DNA from: Paeniglutamicibacter terrestris | Lineage (GTDB): Bacteria; Actinomycetota; Actinomycetes; Actinomycetales; Micrococcaceae | NCBI RefSeq assembly: GCF_012271785.1 | Contig: NZ_JAAWVT010000005.1 | Location: 62,001 to 126,000, forward strand | DNA: 64,000 nt | Direction: 5' to 3' | In this document: piece after piece, positions 18,017 to 28,348 of the stretch | Layout: each line of letters opens with the position of its first letter | Position numbering within the stretch: position 1 is the first letter of the stretch | Notes under the pieces: generated by a model | What the model saw: the letters and a program-made list of their open reading frames with translations, nothing else | Database searches by the model: none | What the model was told of the DNA's origin: nothing | Translations under genes and position numbers: made by a program

Positions 18017-19264
18017 TCACGAGGGGACCGGAATCAGGGTCTTGGCCAGAGCCTTAAGGCTAAATGAGGGGTGGGTCAAGGTGGCTGGATCCACGGAAAT
18101 GTTCTGTCCCACGAGCTTGCGGGCAGCGATGTGATCGGCGGGCGAGTTCACCGACTCCACGGCCGCCAACGCTCCGTTGCGCAGCAGCGCGATGGAGAAT
18201 TTGCCACTGCTGGGATCGCCTAGGATCACCGGTTCATCCGTCGGCTCCGAAATCCCGGCGATTTGCAGCCGTAGTGCCCCTTGGGTGCTCCAAAACCACG
18301 GGAGTTGAGCGTAACTGCTGTTCTCACCCATGATGCTGCGGGCCGCATGGCGTCCCTGATCGGTGGCGTTCTGCACCGATTCAAGCCGGGTCCTTGTACC
18401 GGTGTGCACATTGGGGAACGAGGCGCAGTCACCAACGGCCAACACTCCTGGAACCGAAGTACGAAGCGCTGCGTCCACCAAGACCCCGTTGTCCGTGGCC
18501 ACCCCGGCCGCCTGCGGCACCTCGGTGCGTGGAAGAACTCCCACGCCATAGAGGACAAGGTCCGCCGGATACCGACGGCCGGTGGTGGAGATGACCACCA
18601 GTCCCGCCTCATCACGTTCAATGGAGGCTACCCCCTCGTTCAAACGCAGATCGATTCCATCGGTACGGTGTCGCTCGGCGAACCACTGGGAGGCCGTCGC
18701 CGACAGGGCCCTGCCCATGGGGCGGGAAGCAAATTCCAGCACCGTTACCTCGAGCCCGCGGGCGTGGGCGGCGGCGGCAAACTCTAGGCCAATAAAGCCG
18801 GCCCCGATGACAACAACCCTTTGAGCCGTTGCGAGAGCGCGCTGCAGGTTCAGCGCATCACGCAGTGTACGCAGAGCATGGACACCTTCGAAGGTGGCGC
18901 CCGGGCAGGACAGTGGCCGGTTCGCCGCCCCGGTGGCGAAAACCAGATGGGTGTAGTTCAGTACGGTGCCGCCATCAAGGCTCACCTTACGTGCATCTGT
19001 GTCCACCGCGACGGCGCGGCCGGAGTGCAAAGTGATGTTCTTGGATTCAAAGAAGTCGGGCCCGCGCAGCGGCAGCGCGGTACCCTCGGCGGCAGCGCTC
19101 AAGTAGTCCTTGGACAGTGGAGGTCGCTGGTAGGGAACGGCAGATTCGTCATTAAGAACGGTGACGGCTCCGGGGTAGCCCTCGGCTCGCAGGGAATCGG
19201 CTACCTGGATTCCGGCCTGCCCGGCACCAATGATGACCGTGTGCTCAGCGCGTTTGGCGTCCAT
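18017..19264 (-). CDS. FAD-dependent ferredoxin reductase (P450 electron-transfer chain)
   Basis: 415 residues. FAD-binding TVIIGAGQAGIQVADSLRAE at the N-terminus, PYQRPPLSKDYL typical of putidaredoxin-reductase/rubredoxin-reductase proteins, NAD-binding VVVIGAGFIGLEFAAAAHARG in the middle, and the FAD motif LAVGDCASFPN. Transfers electrons from NAD(P)H to the [2Fe-2S] ferredoxin encoded 5 nt upstream. The ATG follows AGGTG; the tight spacing and order P450-ferredoxin-reductase point to one operon. The C-terminal domain matches the reductase_C fold. Confidence 0.94.
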   Translation of the reverse strand: MDAKRAEHTVIIGAGQAGIQVADSLRAEGYPGAVTVLNDESAVPYQRPPLSKDYLSAAAEGTALPLRGPDFFESKNITLHSGRAVAVDTDARKVSLDGGTVLNYTHLVFATGAANRPLSCPGATFEGVHALRTLRDALNLQRALATAQRVVVIGAGFIGLEFAAAAHARGLEVTVLEFASRPMGRALSATASQWFAERHRTDGIDLRLNEGVASIERDEAGLVVISTTGRRYPADLVLYGVGVLPRTEVPQAAGVATDNGVLVDAALRTSVPGVLAVGDCASFPNVHTGTRTRLESVQNATDQGRHAARSIMGENSSYAQLPWFWSTQGALRLQIAGISEPTDEPVILGDPSSGKFSIALLRNGALAAVESVNSPADHIAARKLVGQNISVDPATLTHPSFSLKALAKTLIPVPS

Positions 19265-19269
19265 AGTGA

Positions 19270-19593
19270 TTACACCTGATCCGCGGGGACATCAACAACG
19301 ATATTCATCAAAGCTGGGGACATCTTGATCTGGCAGCCCAGGCGAGATGAATCGGTGCGCTCGGCGGTGGTGCAATCGAGCATCTCGTCCTCGTCGTCGC
19401 TGAGCTCGGGTAGCTGATCAGTGAACTCCGGGCGAACATAGACATGACAGGTGGCGCACATGCCCTGGCCGCCGCATTCGCCGACAATTCCGTCCACGGA
19501 GTTGGTGACTGCTGCGCGCATGAGGGAGGTACCTTCGGCGACGGTGATTTCGGTGGTTGCACCGCTGGACTGGGCAAAGGTGATGGTGGGCAT
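19270..19593 (-). CDS. [2Fe-2S] ferredoxin, adrenodoxin/putidaredoxin type
   Basis: 107 residues. Cluster ligands Cys40, Cys46 and Cys49 (GECGGQGMCATCHVYV) and Cys87 (RLGCQIKM) follow the C-x5-C-x2-C...C spacing of vertebrate-type ferredoxins that feed class I P450s. The acidic helix LPELSDDEDEMLD is the usual docking surface for the partner proteins. ATG 19593 is chosen with AGGAG 11 nt upstream. Lies 69 nt after the P450 stop and 5 nt before the reductase start. Confidence 0.95.
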   Translation of the reverse strand: MPTITFAQSSGATTEITVAEGTSLMRAAVTNSVDGIVGECGGQGMCATCHVYVRPEFTDQLPELSDDEDEMLDCTTAERTDSSRLGCQIKMSPALMNIVVDVPADQV

Positions 19594-19662
19594 GAGGAAC
19601 AACGCTCCTGAAGTATGGGGAGAAATTCGAGTGGGAAGAATTGCTGGGCGTGGAGGGACGGA

Positions 19663-20955
19663 CTATCCCCAGGTCACGGGCATTTTGGTCAGACCGCGGA
19701 AGACCCAACCGGCGTCGATACTTTGACTGGAGGGGTCGAGGCGAAGGTCGGGGATTCGCTCAAAGAGCGCTGGCATGGCGATCTGGGCGACCTGTGCCCG
19801 GGCGATCCACGTGCCGGCGCAGAAGTGCACTCCGCCGCCAAAACCAAGATGTGGCTTCTTGGGACGGAAAATGTTGAACGATTCCGGATCCTCGAAGATC
19901 CTGGGATCCCGGTTCGCCGCACCCAACACCACGCCTAGCCGGGAGCCCTTGGGAAGATGCACTCCCTCGAGCACCACATCCGCGGTGGTTTCGCGGGGGT
20001 ACATGCCGATGGGTGCTACCCAGCGCACCGACTCTTCGAAGGCCACAGCATGCAGCTTGGGGTCGCTCTTGACGGCGGCCAGTTGCTCGGGGTGATTCAG
20101 TAGTGCCCAGACGGTGGTGGCCAGCACGTCGCGTGGCTCGTTCAGCCCACCGCCGATGGTCATCTTCAGGTTGGCTCGGATCGCCTCCAGGGGGATAGGT
20201 AAGGAAGCGAGGCCAGAGAGCAATGAATGGTCAGGGTTAGCAGCTAGGTAGGGGAGCATCTCGTCGATGGCCGCGTTGACCTCTTCCGATGCGGCGGCGG
20301 ACTTGGCCCAGACCTCGGGGTCATCGGCATAGTTTCCCGTTCCATCGATCATGCTCTGGCTCCAGCGCTGCAGGTCCTCTTGCGTTGCGTTGTGGAAACC
20401 GCAAATCAGTCGCAGGTTCTCCGCCGTGTATGGAGCCGCGTAGTCCCAGACGAAGTCGGCTCCTGGTCCCTTGGCGATCAGGGCGTCCAAGGATTTGGCG
20501 TGGTTGGACGCGAAGATCTGGTTCCAGTGCTTTTTGATGGTGCCAGGGCGCAGCGTCGAACCGTAGGAGTCGCGATCCACCTGATGCTTTGGATTGTCCT
20601 TGCGCAGCATCGAATGCCCCATGGCACGTTTCATCAGCGAATTGTTTTCATCGGCAGAGAACCGCGCTTCATCCTGCTCGATCTCGTGGCAGGCAGCGTA
20701 GGAGGTCACCATGTACCTATTAACCGCAGGAACCCAGTGCACGGGCGATTCGGCACGCATTCGCTGGTAGATGGGGAAAGGATCGTTATAAAGGTCAGGG
20801 ATGGTCACCCATCCGGCCACGGGTGCTTCGGCAAAGGTACCGGGTGACGCGGAAATAGGCGGGGCCGCTACCGGTTCAGCTGGTGGGTCCGTTTCCGCTG
20901 GGCCAGTGGCACCGGAGAAGGGGCAAACGCCGGTCGGGGCATTGGATGTACTCAT
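19663..20955 (-). CDS. Cytochrome P450 with atypical I-helix (Asn-Glu-Pro)
   Basis: 430 residues, soluble class I P450. Heme-binding loop HLGFGGGVHFCAG has thiolate Cys379; ExxR is E308-S-V-R311. The I-helix reads TIGGGLNEPRDVLAT. The acid-alcohol pair that normally drives O2 activation (Asp-Thr, as in GGLDT of P450cam) is replaced by Asn272-Glu273, followed by Pro274. A comparable Glu-Pro occurs in the guaiacol O-demethylase P450 GcoA, as I recall it. N-terminal ~45 residues are Pro/Ala-rich. ATG 20955 has AGGAG 10 nt upstream. First gene of the P450-ferredoxin-reductase operon, divergent from a LysR gene. Substrate unknown; an aromatic or ether compound is only a guess. Confidence 0.93.
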   Translation of the reverse strand: MSTSNAPTGVCPFSGATGPAETDPPAEPVAAPPISASPGTFAEAPVAGWVTIPDLYNDPFPIYQRMRAESPVHWVPAVNRYMVTSYAACHEIEQDEARFSADENNSLMKRAMGHSMLRKDNPKHQVDRDSYGSTLRPGTIKKHWNQIFASNHAKSLDALIAKGPGADFVWDYAAPYTAENLRLICGFHNATQEDLQRWSQSMIDGTGNYADDPEVWAKSAAASEEVNAAIDEMLPYLAANPDHSLLSGLASLPIPLEAIRANLKMTIGGGLNEPRDVLATTVWALLNHPEQLAAVKSDPKLHAVAFEESVRWVAPIGMYPRETTADVVLEGVHLPKGSRLGVVLGAANRDPRIFEDPESFNIFRPKKPHLGFGGGVHFCAGTWIARAQVAQIAMPALFERIPDLRLDPSSQSIDAGWVFRGLTKMPVTWG

Positions 20956-21034
20956 GGTGATCGGACTCCTGCGAGATATGGTCGGCTTCTTGACCTCTAG
21001 TGTGAGCTGTCGCATAACATCGGGTAAAGTACGA

Positions 21035-21067
21035 GTTTCAGTGAAGTATCCACGGTTTTAGTGAGGT
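21035..21067 (+). repeat. Direct repeat in LysR/P450 intergenic region
   Basis: GTTTCAGTGAAGT (21035-21047) and GTTTTAGTGAGGT (21055-21067) match at 11 of 13 positions with a 20-bp pitch, about two helical turns. The second copy covers the GAGG ribosome-binding site of the LysR gene. A candidate autoregulatory operator. Confidence 0.5.
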
Positions 21068-21070
21068 GTT

Positions 21071-21982
21071 ATGGCGCGCTATACGTTGCGGCAATTGGAG
21101 TGTTTTATTGCTGTGGGGGAGCACGGTTCCATCGCCGGCGCCGCGGAAGCCATGTTGCTCTCGCCCTCGGCCATCACCGGAGCACTGAATGAACTCGAAC
21201 GTGCCTTCAATTCTCAACTGACGATTCGTCGCAAAGCCCATGGGGTTCTCCTGACACCCTCGGGTCAGTATGTACTTTCTCAGGCACGGGGATTGTTACA
21301 TGCAGCAACGGACCTAGAAGTGATGGCCGGCGAAGCCGGGAACACCTTACGCGGCAAGCTATCCATCGGGTGCTACTCGTCCTTGGCGCCCACCATACTG
21401 ACCGAGCTCATGGCCGAGTACGGTAGCCGCCATCCGGAGGTGGAACTCGACTTCTTCGCCGGAACGCAGCAAGAGATCCACGAGAAATTGATGTCCGGGG
21501 AGCTGGATCTGGCCATTGCCTATGAATTTACTGTTCCACAGGGGTTGAACCGCACACGTTTACGCGAAGCGGTGCCGAGCGTCGTGCTGCCAGCTGACCA
21601 TCGACTAGCAGCCCAAGAACGGATTGCGCTCGCCGAGCTTGTTGGCGAGCCGATGATCCTGCTGGATGTGAATCCGAGCCGAGAGAACACCGAGATGATG
21701 TTCTCGGCAGCTGGTCTGACACCCGTGATTCGATACCGTACTACCGACTTTGAAGTGACCCGTTCGATGGTTGCTCGCGGCATGGGATACGCCATCTTAG
21801 TCCAGCGTCCAGCGTCCGACTTCTCCTACGAGGGCCTGCCACTTGCTGTCCGCCCGATCCATCCGGCCACCCGCAATGTGCCGATTTCCATGATTTGGCA
21901 GGCGAGCGTCAAGCTCTCAAAAAGTGCCGAAGCCATGCTTGATCTTGCCTTGGAGCTACATCGACCGTCTCCGAATCGCTAG
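21071..21982 (+). CDS. LysR-family transcriptional regulator (P450 side)
   Basis: 303 residues. HTH domain YTLRQLECFIAVGEHGSIAG and MLLSPSAITGALNELERAF, linker with RRKAHGVLLTPSGQ, effector domain from ~88 (LRGKLSIGCYSSLAPTILTE). Divergent from the P450 operon, starts 115 nt apart, so it most likely regulates it in response to the substrate. It and the regulator at 17088 are paralogues by eye. GAGG 4 nt before the ATG supports the start. Confidence 0.92.
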   Translation: MARYTLRQLECFIAVGEHGSIAGAAEAMLLSPSAITGALNELERAFNSQLTIRRKAHGVLLTPSGQYVLSQARGLLHAATDLEVMAGEAGNTLRGKLSIGCYSSLAPTILTELMAEYGSRHPEVELDFFAGTQQEIHEKLMSGELDLAIAYEFTVPQGLNRTRLREAVPSVVLPADHRLAAQERIALAELVGEPMILLDVNPSRENTEMMFSAAGLTPVIRYRTTDFEVTRSMVARGMGYAILVQRPASDFSYEGLPLAVRPIHPATRNVPISMIWQASVKLSKSAEAMLDLALELHRPSPNR

Positions 21983-22194
21983 GGGTAGATAGCTGGCGAA
22001 TACAAACGGCTCAGTTCCAGTTCGACGGAGTAGACCACCTTCGATAACGGCGCCCGTCGAAGGATCACGCACGAGAATGAACGCCACCGCGAGACCAGTT
22101 TTTCGAAGGTAGCTCTGGCTGCTTAGTAACAACCGGTGCATACTAATGGGGCAAGAAATCTCCCATAATGTAGGCAACTGAAGGGCGTGCGGAC

Positions 22195-22551
22195 ATGGTT
22201 GGTTCATGGCAAGCGTTGGTGATTGACTGCGAAAATCCGGATTCCTTGGCAGCGTTTTATGAAGAGCTGCTGGGCATGGTTCGTGTTGAAAACGAGGACG
22301 ACTGGGTTGGCATTGGCGACGCCCCGGATCGACCAGCAATCGCCTTTCAGCGGGTGGATCCCTATGTAGCTCCGGAATGGCCAGGGCATGTGCATCCTCA
22401 ACAAGCGCACATTGACGTTCGAGTTAAAGACCTTGATATTGCCGAGTCTCAGGTCCTGTCCATGGGTGCGACATCCATGGCTTCGGGCTCCAAGAGCTTT
22501 CGGGTGTTCCTCGATCCACAGAAACACCCCTTTTGTCTGGTGAGCTGGTAA
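22195..22551 (+). CDS. VOC superfamily protein (glyoxalase/bleomycin-resistance fold)
   Basis: 118 residues, a single VOC unit of paired beta-alpha-beta-beta-beta modules. It starts WQALVIDCENPDSLAAFYEELLGM, the standard glyoxalase-like opening; then AFQRVDPYVAPEWPGHVHPQ and a C-terminal GSKSFRVFLDPQKHPFCLV. Candidate metal ligands are His in HPQQAHID and the Glu/Asp positions. The CENP and KHPFC pattern matches the large actinobacterial glyoxalase-like subgroup of unknown substrate. AAGGG lies ~10 nt upstream. It stands alone behind the LysR gene. Confidence 0.88.
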   Translation: MVGSWQALVIDCENPDSLAAFYEELLGMVRVENEDDWVGIGDAPDRPAIAFQRVDPYVAPEWPGHVHPQQAHIDVRVKDLDIAESQVLSMGATSMASGSKSFRVFLDPQKHPFCLVSW

Positions 22552-22596
22552 CCGGCCAAAACACGGTTCGACACGAATCTGTGATGCAAAATTGCC

Positions 22597-23304
22597 TCAG
22601 TCGTTTTCGAACGTGACGTGTGCGATCAGCGCAGCCTGCACCCGAGAAGAAACACCGAGCTTGCTCATGACTCGCGACACGTGGGTCTTCACCGTGGTCT
22701 CACTGATTCCCAGGCTCCGTCCGATCGCATAATTGGTGCAACCCGTTCGAAGTTCCTTGAGGACATCCAATTCACGGCCGGTCAGTAGTTCGCGTGGATC
22801 GCAATCTGCAGTGCTCTGTGGAGCCGAGGTTTTTGCGTCGAGTGCGGCCCTGACAATGGTGGCAGTGACTTCCGGCGCCAGTACTTGGTCTCCCTCGAGA
22901 ACTGCATGCATGGCCGCGATAATATCGCGTGGGGCTGCACTCTTCAGCAGGAACCCATTAGCTCCCGCTGACAAAGCGCCGAATAGGTAGTCGTCGTGAT
23001 CGAAGGTCGTTAATACCAAGACCTTTGAGATTGCTTGGGCCGAAATAAGCCTTGTGGCCTCAATCCCATCCATGATGGGCATCCGCAGATCCATCAGGAT
23101 GATGTCGGGGCGCACGGCAGTTGCCAGGGTAACCGCATTTACTCCGTTGTTCGCTTCGCCAGCCACTTCGAACCCAGCCGCCGATTCCACTACCATACGC
23201 ATGCCTAAACGGATGGCTTCATGGTCATCCACTAGCAGGACTCTGATGGTTTGCTCCCGCACCCCTGGGGCATGAGTGCACTGCTCGTCTGTCTCATCGG
23301 TCAT
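22597..23304 (-). CDS. Response regulator, NarL/LuxR family
   Basis: 235 residues. A ~19-residue polar lead precedes the receiver domain (IRVLLVDDHEAIRLGM, phospho-acceptor Asp72 in IILMDLRMPIMDG, VLTTFDHDDYL, GFLLKSAAP). The LuxR HTH is LTGRELDVLKELRTGCTNYA and ETTVKTHVSRVMSKLGVSSR. ATG 23304 follows AAAGG at 7 nt and overlaps the kinase stop as ATGA, so the pair is translationally coupled. Effector of the kinase at 23301-24656. Confidence 0.93.
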   Translation of the reverse strand: MTDETDEQCTHAPGVREQTIRVLLVDDHEAIRLGMRMVVESAAGFEVAGEANNGVNAVTLATAVRPDIILMDLRMPIMDGIEATRLISAQAISKVLVLTTFDHDDYLFGALSAGANGFLLKSAAPRDIIAAMHAVLEGDQVLAPEVTATIVRAALDAKTSAPQSTADCDPRELLTGRELDVLKELRTGCTNYAIGRSLGISETTVKTHVSRVMSKLGVSSRVQAALIAHVTFEND

Positions 23305-24656
23305 TGTGGGGCCTTTCGACGTGCGAGAGGGAGGCCCTTGTTGTTTTCGGCCACTGAATCGGACGCATCCGTGGATAATCCGCCCTGTATCGGCAGTTGC
23401 ACGCAAAGAGTGAACCTGTTGTTTTCCGTTGCGGAGTCAAAGAATCCCCCCATTTCGGTGGCGCGTGCGCGCATGCTTCGCAGGCCGGTGCCCGTGCCCT
23501 GCATTGTCCGAGAACCATCGTGGGTGTCCTTTACCGTGTTGCTCGCCGTGAAGTGCACGGAGTCATCGAGGCGAGCCAACTCCATGGTCAGTTCCCCGTC
23601 GGGTGCATGTTTTGAAAAGTTGATGAGGACCTCGTTGATGCTCAGATACAGCGTTGCCTGAACTAGTGCATGGGCAATCACATCGCGTGGTGCAAGGTGA
23701 TTGTTATAGGTGATGTTGAGGCCGGTGCCGCTGTAGGTCTGGATAAGTGCTGGCACATCTGCAAGGGTTCCGGCCGGCTCCAGCGGAACTCCGTCATGGA
23801 GTAAACGAATCATCGTCCTGAGTTCTTCGATTCCCTGCACGCTCTGCGCGCGGATCTGTTCCATGGCTCGATCGTTGAGCGCCGTATTCTGCGGAGCATT
23901 TAATGCCGCGCCACTTTGCAGAGCGATGGCGGAGAGCCTGGCCGACAAAACATCATGAACTTCGCGGGCCATAACGCTTCGTTCCAGAGTCATCAACCGC
24001 TCGTGTTCGGCATCTTGGGCCGCCGCACGTGCTGCCGCTGCCTCGGTGACTGCCGCAGCGGTTTTGGCCTCGCTGGATGCGAGCTCACGTGCATGGCGAA
24101 CATTTGCTGCCCATTGAGCGGGCATGACCAGAGTGAGGGTTGCGGCCAAGCCAAGAGTCACACTGATACCCGCTGACCCGGTGACAAAGTACATCCCCAC
24201 GGCCAGCAACAGCGTCAGCACCAAGGCTCCATGTTCGGTGAGCTTTGACGTTCTTTGACCACCCAGTAAAACGAGCGTGAAAATGCACTCAAAAATCAGG
24301 AAGAAACCACCGGTGCTTCCGATCAGCAACAACACAATGCCAGTGAAAGCCATGACGGCAGCGCACGTGGGCGCATGCCATCTCCGAAGGATGATGGCGA
24401 GGCAACCAACGCCGAGTACTACTGGCCACCATCCGCCAAAGATACTGAATCCCCACAGGGCGTCGTTGCTCATCGACAGTGCATGGAGCAACCACGTAAT
24501 GCCAACGTAGACCAACGCCGGTCCGAGATCCTCGTAACGCATCAAGTGGAAAAGCCGTGGCCGGCCCTTCGCTGGGGTGTATGTATCGGCTGGCACCCCT
24601 TCATCGTCGTACGTCAGCGCGTATTTACCAAGGACTATTCTGGCCCTGTTGTTCAT
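23301..24656 (-). CDS. Two-component sensor histidine kinase (HisKA_3 type)
   Basis: 451 residues. A polar N-terminal ~45 residues (KYALTYDDEGVPADTYTPAK) precede about six membrane helices (residues ~45-180). An Ala-rich coiled coil (SSEAKTAAAVTEAAAARAAA) links to the H box MAREVHDVLSARLSAIAL with His234. The ATPase part has N-box-like INEVLINFSKHAPDGE and G-box GTGTGLRSMRARATEMGG. Divergent from a GAP-family membrane protein gene. The signal is unknown. No Shine-Dalgarno is visible before ATG 24656. Confidence 0.88.
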   Translation of the reverse strand: MNNRARIVLGKYALTYDDEGVPADTYTPAKGRPRLFHLMRYEDLGPALVYVGITWLLHALSMSNDALWGFSIFGGWWPVVLGVGCLAIILRRWHAPTCAAVMAFTGIVLLLIGSTGGFFLIFECIFTLVLLGGQRTSKLTEHGALVLTLLLAVGMYFVTGSAGISVTLGLAATLTLVMPAQWAANVRHARELASSEAKTAAAVTEAAAARAAAQDAEHERLMTLERSVMAREVHDVLSARLSAIALQSGAALNAPQNTALNDRAMEQIRAQSVQGIEELRTMIRLLHDGVPLEPAGTLADVPALIQTYSGTGLNITYNNHLAPRDVIAHALVQATLYLSINEVLINFSKHAPDGELTMELARLDDSVHFTASNTVKDTHDGSRTMQGTGTGLRSMRARATEMGGFFDSATENNRFTLCVQLPIQGGLSTDASDSVAENNKGLPLARRKAPQ

Positions 24657-24745
24657 GGGTTGCCACAGAGTGGAGTCTTATGGTGGCTCGGTGATGCTGT
24701 CCGCAGGCCCAGCAAGTACCGCATATCAGCCGTGGATCCAGCCAT

Positions 24746-24767
24746 CGTGAGGCCCAGATATCTCACG
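24746..24767. promoter_or_regulatory. Palindrome between kinase and GAP-family genes
   Basis: CGTGAG (24746-24751) and CTCACG (24762-24767) are perfect inverted arms with a 10-bp spacer, in the 222-nt gap between divergent starts. It could be an operator for the response regulator. Confidence 0.3.
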
Positions 24768-24878
24768 TTTCCTTGATCGCGGCTGCCCAGAATTGAACGG
24801 TCCATCCTACGAAGGTATGACACCAGATGAGTCGAACGCAGGACGCTGTCTTGTCGCATCGCGGTGGATGCTTGAGTC

Positions 24879-25703
24879 ATGATGCTAGGAACCGTTGGAT
24901 TGTTTGCTTCCCTAAGCGTGCTCGCCCTGATCGATGCCACCAGCATTGGAACTCTGGTGATCCCTCTCTGGCTGGTCCTGCGCGCCAGGAAGCGCGGCGA
25001 TCTACGTGCCGCCGTGCTTTATTTATGTGTCATAGGTGCCTTCTATCTCGCCATCGGGCTGGCACTGCTGCGTGGCGTACATTTCTTAGAAGACGTCATC
25101 ACCGGGTCCTTGGCGCAGTCGCCGGTGATCCGTTGGATGATGCTGGTGCTCGGGGGAGTCATGCTCATCTGGGCGATCTGTAAAAACCCTCGGAAGCAGG
25201 ATCAGGGGGCGCAGGGCATCATGGCGCCCACGAGCGGGCGGGTCGCATCATCAGGTTCCACGCTGGCAAGCGAGCCTCACGGCAGTGCCGCCACGGAGTT
25301 TCCGAAAGCTGAAGGACGATGGGCGTGGCGAATCGATACGGCACTCGGTAGTACGTGGGGAATTGTTGGACTGGGAATCACCGCAGGTCTCTTGGAACTG
25401 CCCACCATGCTGCCGTACCTCGGCGCCATGGGCCTCCTGGCTCAGAGCTCGTACGGCTTAGCAGCCCAAGCCGGGCTATTGACCGCCTACTGCCTGGTGA
25501 TGCTCATTCCTGGGTTCCTTGCCATTGGTGTACGGGCCGCCGCCGGTGAGCGCCTACAAGGACCATTGGACAGGCTGTCGTCGTGGCTTACTCGCGCCTC
25601 GGGCGAGACGCTGCTTTGGGTTGTGGGAATCGTGGGCTTCCTGATGGCACGCTCTTCGCTAGGATTTCTGTTTCCGGCGGCGGCGTGGAACCCGTTCAAA
25701 TAG
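24879..25703 (+). CDS. GAP-family (SfLAP/Sap-like) integral membrane protein
   Basis: 274 residues, six predicted helices in two halves separated by a ~70-residue polar loop (~105-155). The N-terminal half begins LALIDATSIGTLVIPLWLVL, typical of the actinobacterial GAP (Gap/Sap) family, distantly related to LysE-type exporters. In mycobacteria relatives help move glycopeptidolipids or sulfolipids to the surface. Here the cargo is unknown. ATG ATG at 24879/24882; the ribosome site is weak. Divergent from the two-component kinase. Confidence 0.8.
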   Translation: MMLGTVGLFASLSVLALIDATSIGTLVIPLWLVLRARKRGDLRAAVLYLCVIGAFYLAIGLALLRGVHFLEDVITGSLAQSPVIRWMMLVLGGVMLIWAICKNPRKQDQGAQGIMAPTSGRVASSGSTLASEPHGSAATEFPKAEGRWAWRIDTALGSTWGIVGLGITAGLLELPTMLPYLGAMGLLAQSSYGLAAQAGLLTAYCLVMLIPGFLAIGVRAAAGERLQGPLDRLSSWLTRASGETLLWVVGIVGFLMARSSLGFLFPAAAWNPFK

Positions 25704-25706
25704 TGA

Positions 25707-25741
25707 CCGGCGGTGAAAGGAACGAACGTCCCTTTCGCCGG
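25707..25741 (+). terminator. Terminator-like hairpin after GAP-family gene
   Basis: CCGGCG-(GTG bulge)-AAAGG pairs with CCTTTCGCCGG; 10-nt loop. No U-tract. Confidence 0.4.
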
Positions 25742-25849
25742 CTGTTCGCTGCTCATTATTCTCACGGTGGGCCGCGCGGCAATTAAGCTAACAATCGCAA
25801 TTCTTACGCGAATTCGGTCCAGCCCGCGAGCATTTGAGAGAATGGATTC

Positions 25850-26371
25850 ATGGAACCCCTTGGTAGTAGCTCGGCCCCCGCGCAGGGCAAAAAAATCACC
25901 CTCAACGCATCGACGCTTTCGCTGGCCGTCATGGTCACGATCTTCTTAGTTGCTGTGGTCTTCGCCGCGAACCAAAACGACGTTATTGGTTGGCTCGTCG
26001 TGGTGATTTCCCTGGGCTGGCTCTTGCTTTCTGCCTTCTTGGTCTTTGGTCTAAAGCGTGGCGCAGCAAAAATGACGACCCAGCTCAAGGCCGCCACCGC
26101 TGCAGCCGCATCCCGCGGACAGGGTGGTGCCACCAGCCCCGTCACGGTTGACGAGGCAACACGCAACCGCGATCTGAAACTCGACCACTCGTTCAAGATC
26201 ATTCAGGTGCAGACCAAGGTTGTGAATGAGTACCGCGTGCAAGAAGGTGCCGAGGCAGCAGGCATGGTGGACCGCGCCCTGGAGACCATTGAGATCACTG
26301 CCTCCAACGCCCGCGACATGATGAAGCCATCGGGTCGCAGCGAGCCAATGACTGGCGAAGTTATCGACTAG
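25850..26371 (+). CDS. Small membrane protein of unknown function
   Basis: 173 residues. A polar N-terminal ~20, then two adjacent hydrophobic helices (LSLAVMVTIFLVAVVFAANQ and IGWLVVVISLGWLLLSAFLV). A ~100-residue cytosolic tail follows: Ala-rich helix (KAATAAAASRGQGG), then conserved-looking LDHSFKIIQVQTKVVNEYR and DRALETIEITASNARDMM. No family recognised. No strong Shine-Dalgarno; GAGAAT lies 6 nt before the ATG, so it may be leaderless. It precedes xth by 81 nt and may be independent. Confidence 0.75.
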   Translation: MEPLGSSSAPAQGKKITLNASTLSLAVMVTIFLVAVVFAANQNDVIGWLVVVISLGWLLLSAFLVFGLKRGAAKMTTQLKAATAAAASRGQGGATSPVTVDEATRNRDLKLDHSFKIIQVQTKVVNEYRVQEGAEAAGMVDRALETIEITASNARDMMKPSGRSEPMTGEVID

Positions 26372-26452
26372 TTCGGCACCGTTTCGTCACTCTGGCGACA
26401 CCCCGGCAACGTAGCCGTGAAGCCTTAGACAACTATCTGTAAGGTTGATGGC

Positions 26453-28346
<1,894 letters not shown>

Positions 28347-28348
28347 CC

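Noticed and set aside
21956-22339. Minus-strand frame filling the gap between the LysR and VOC genes
   Set aside because: The segment within the gap (GLAVAFILVRDPSTGAVIEG) looks protein-like, but the frame runs into the VOC gene, has no ribosome site and I recognise no family; kept only as a possible remnant.
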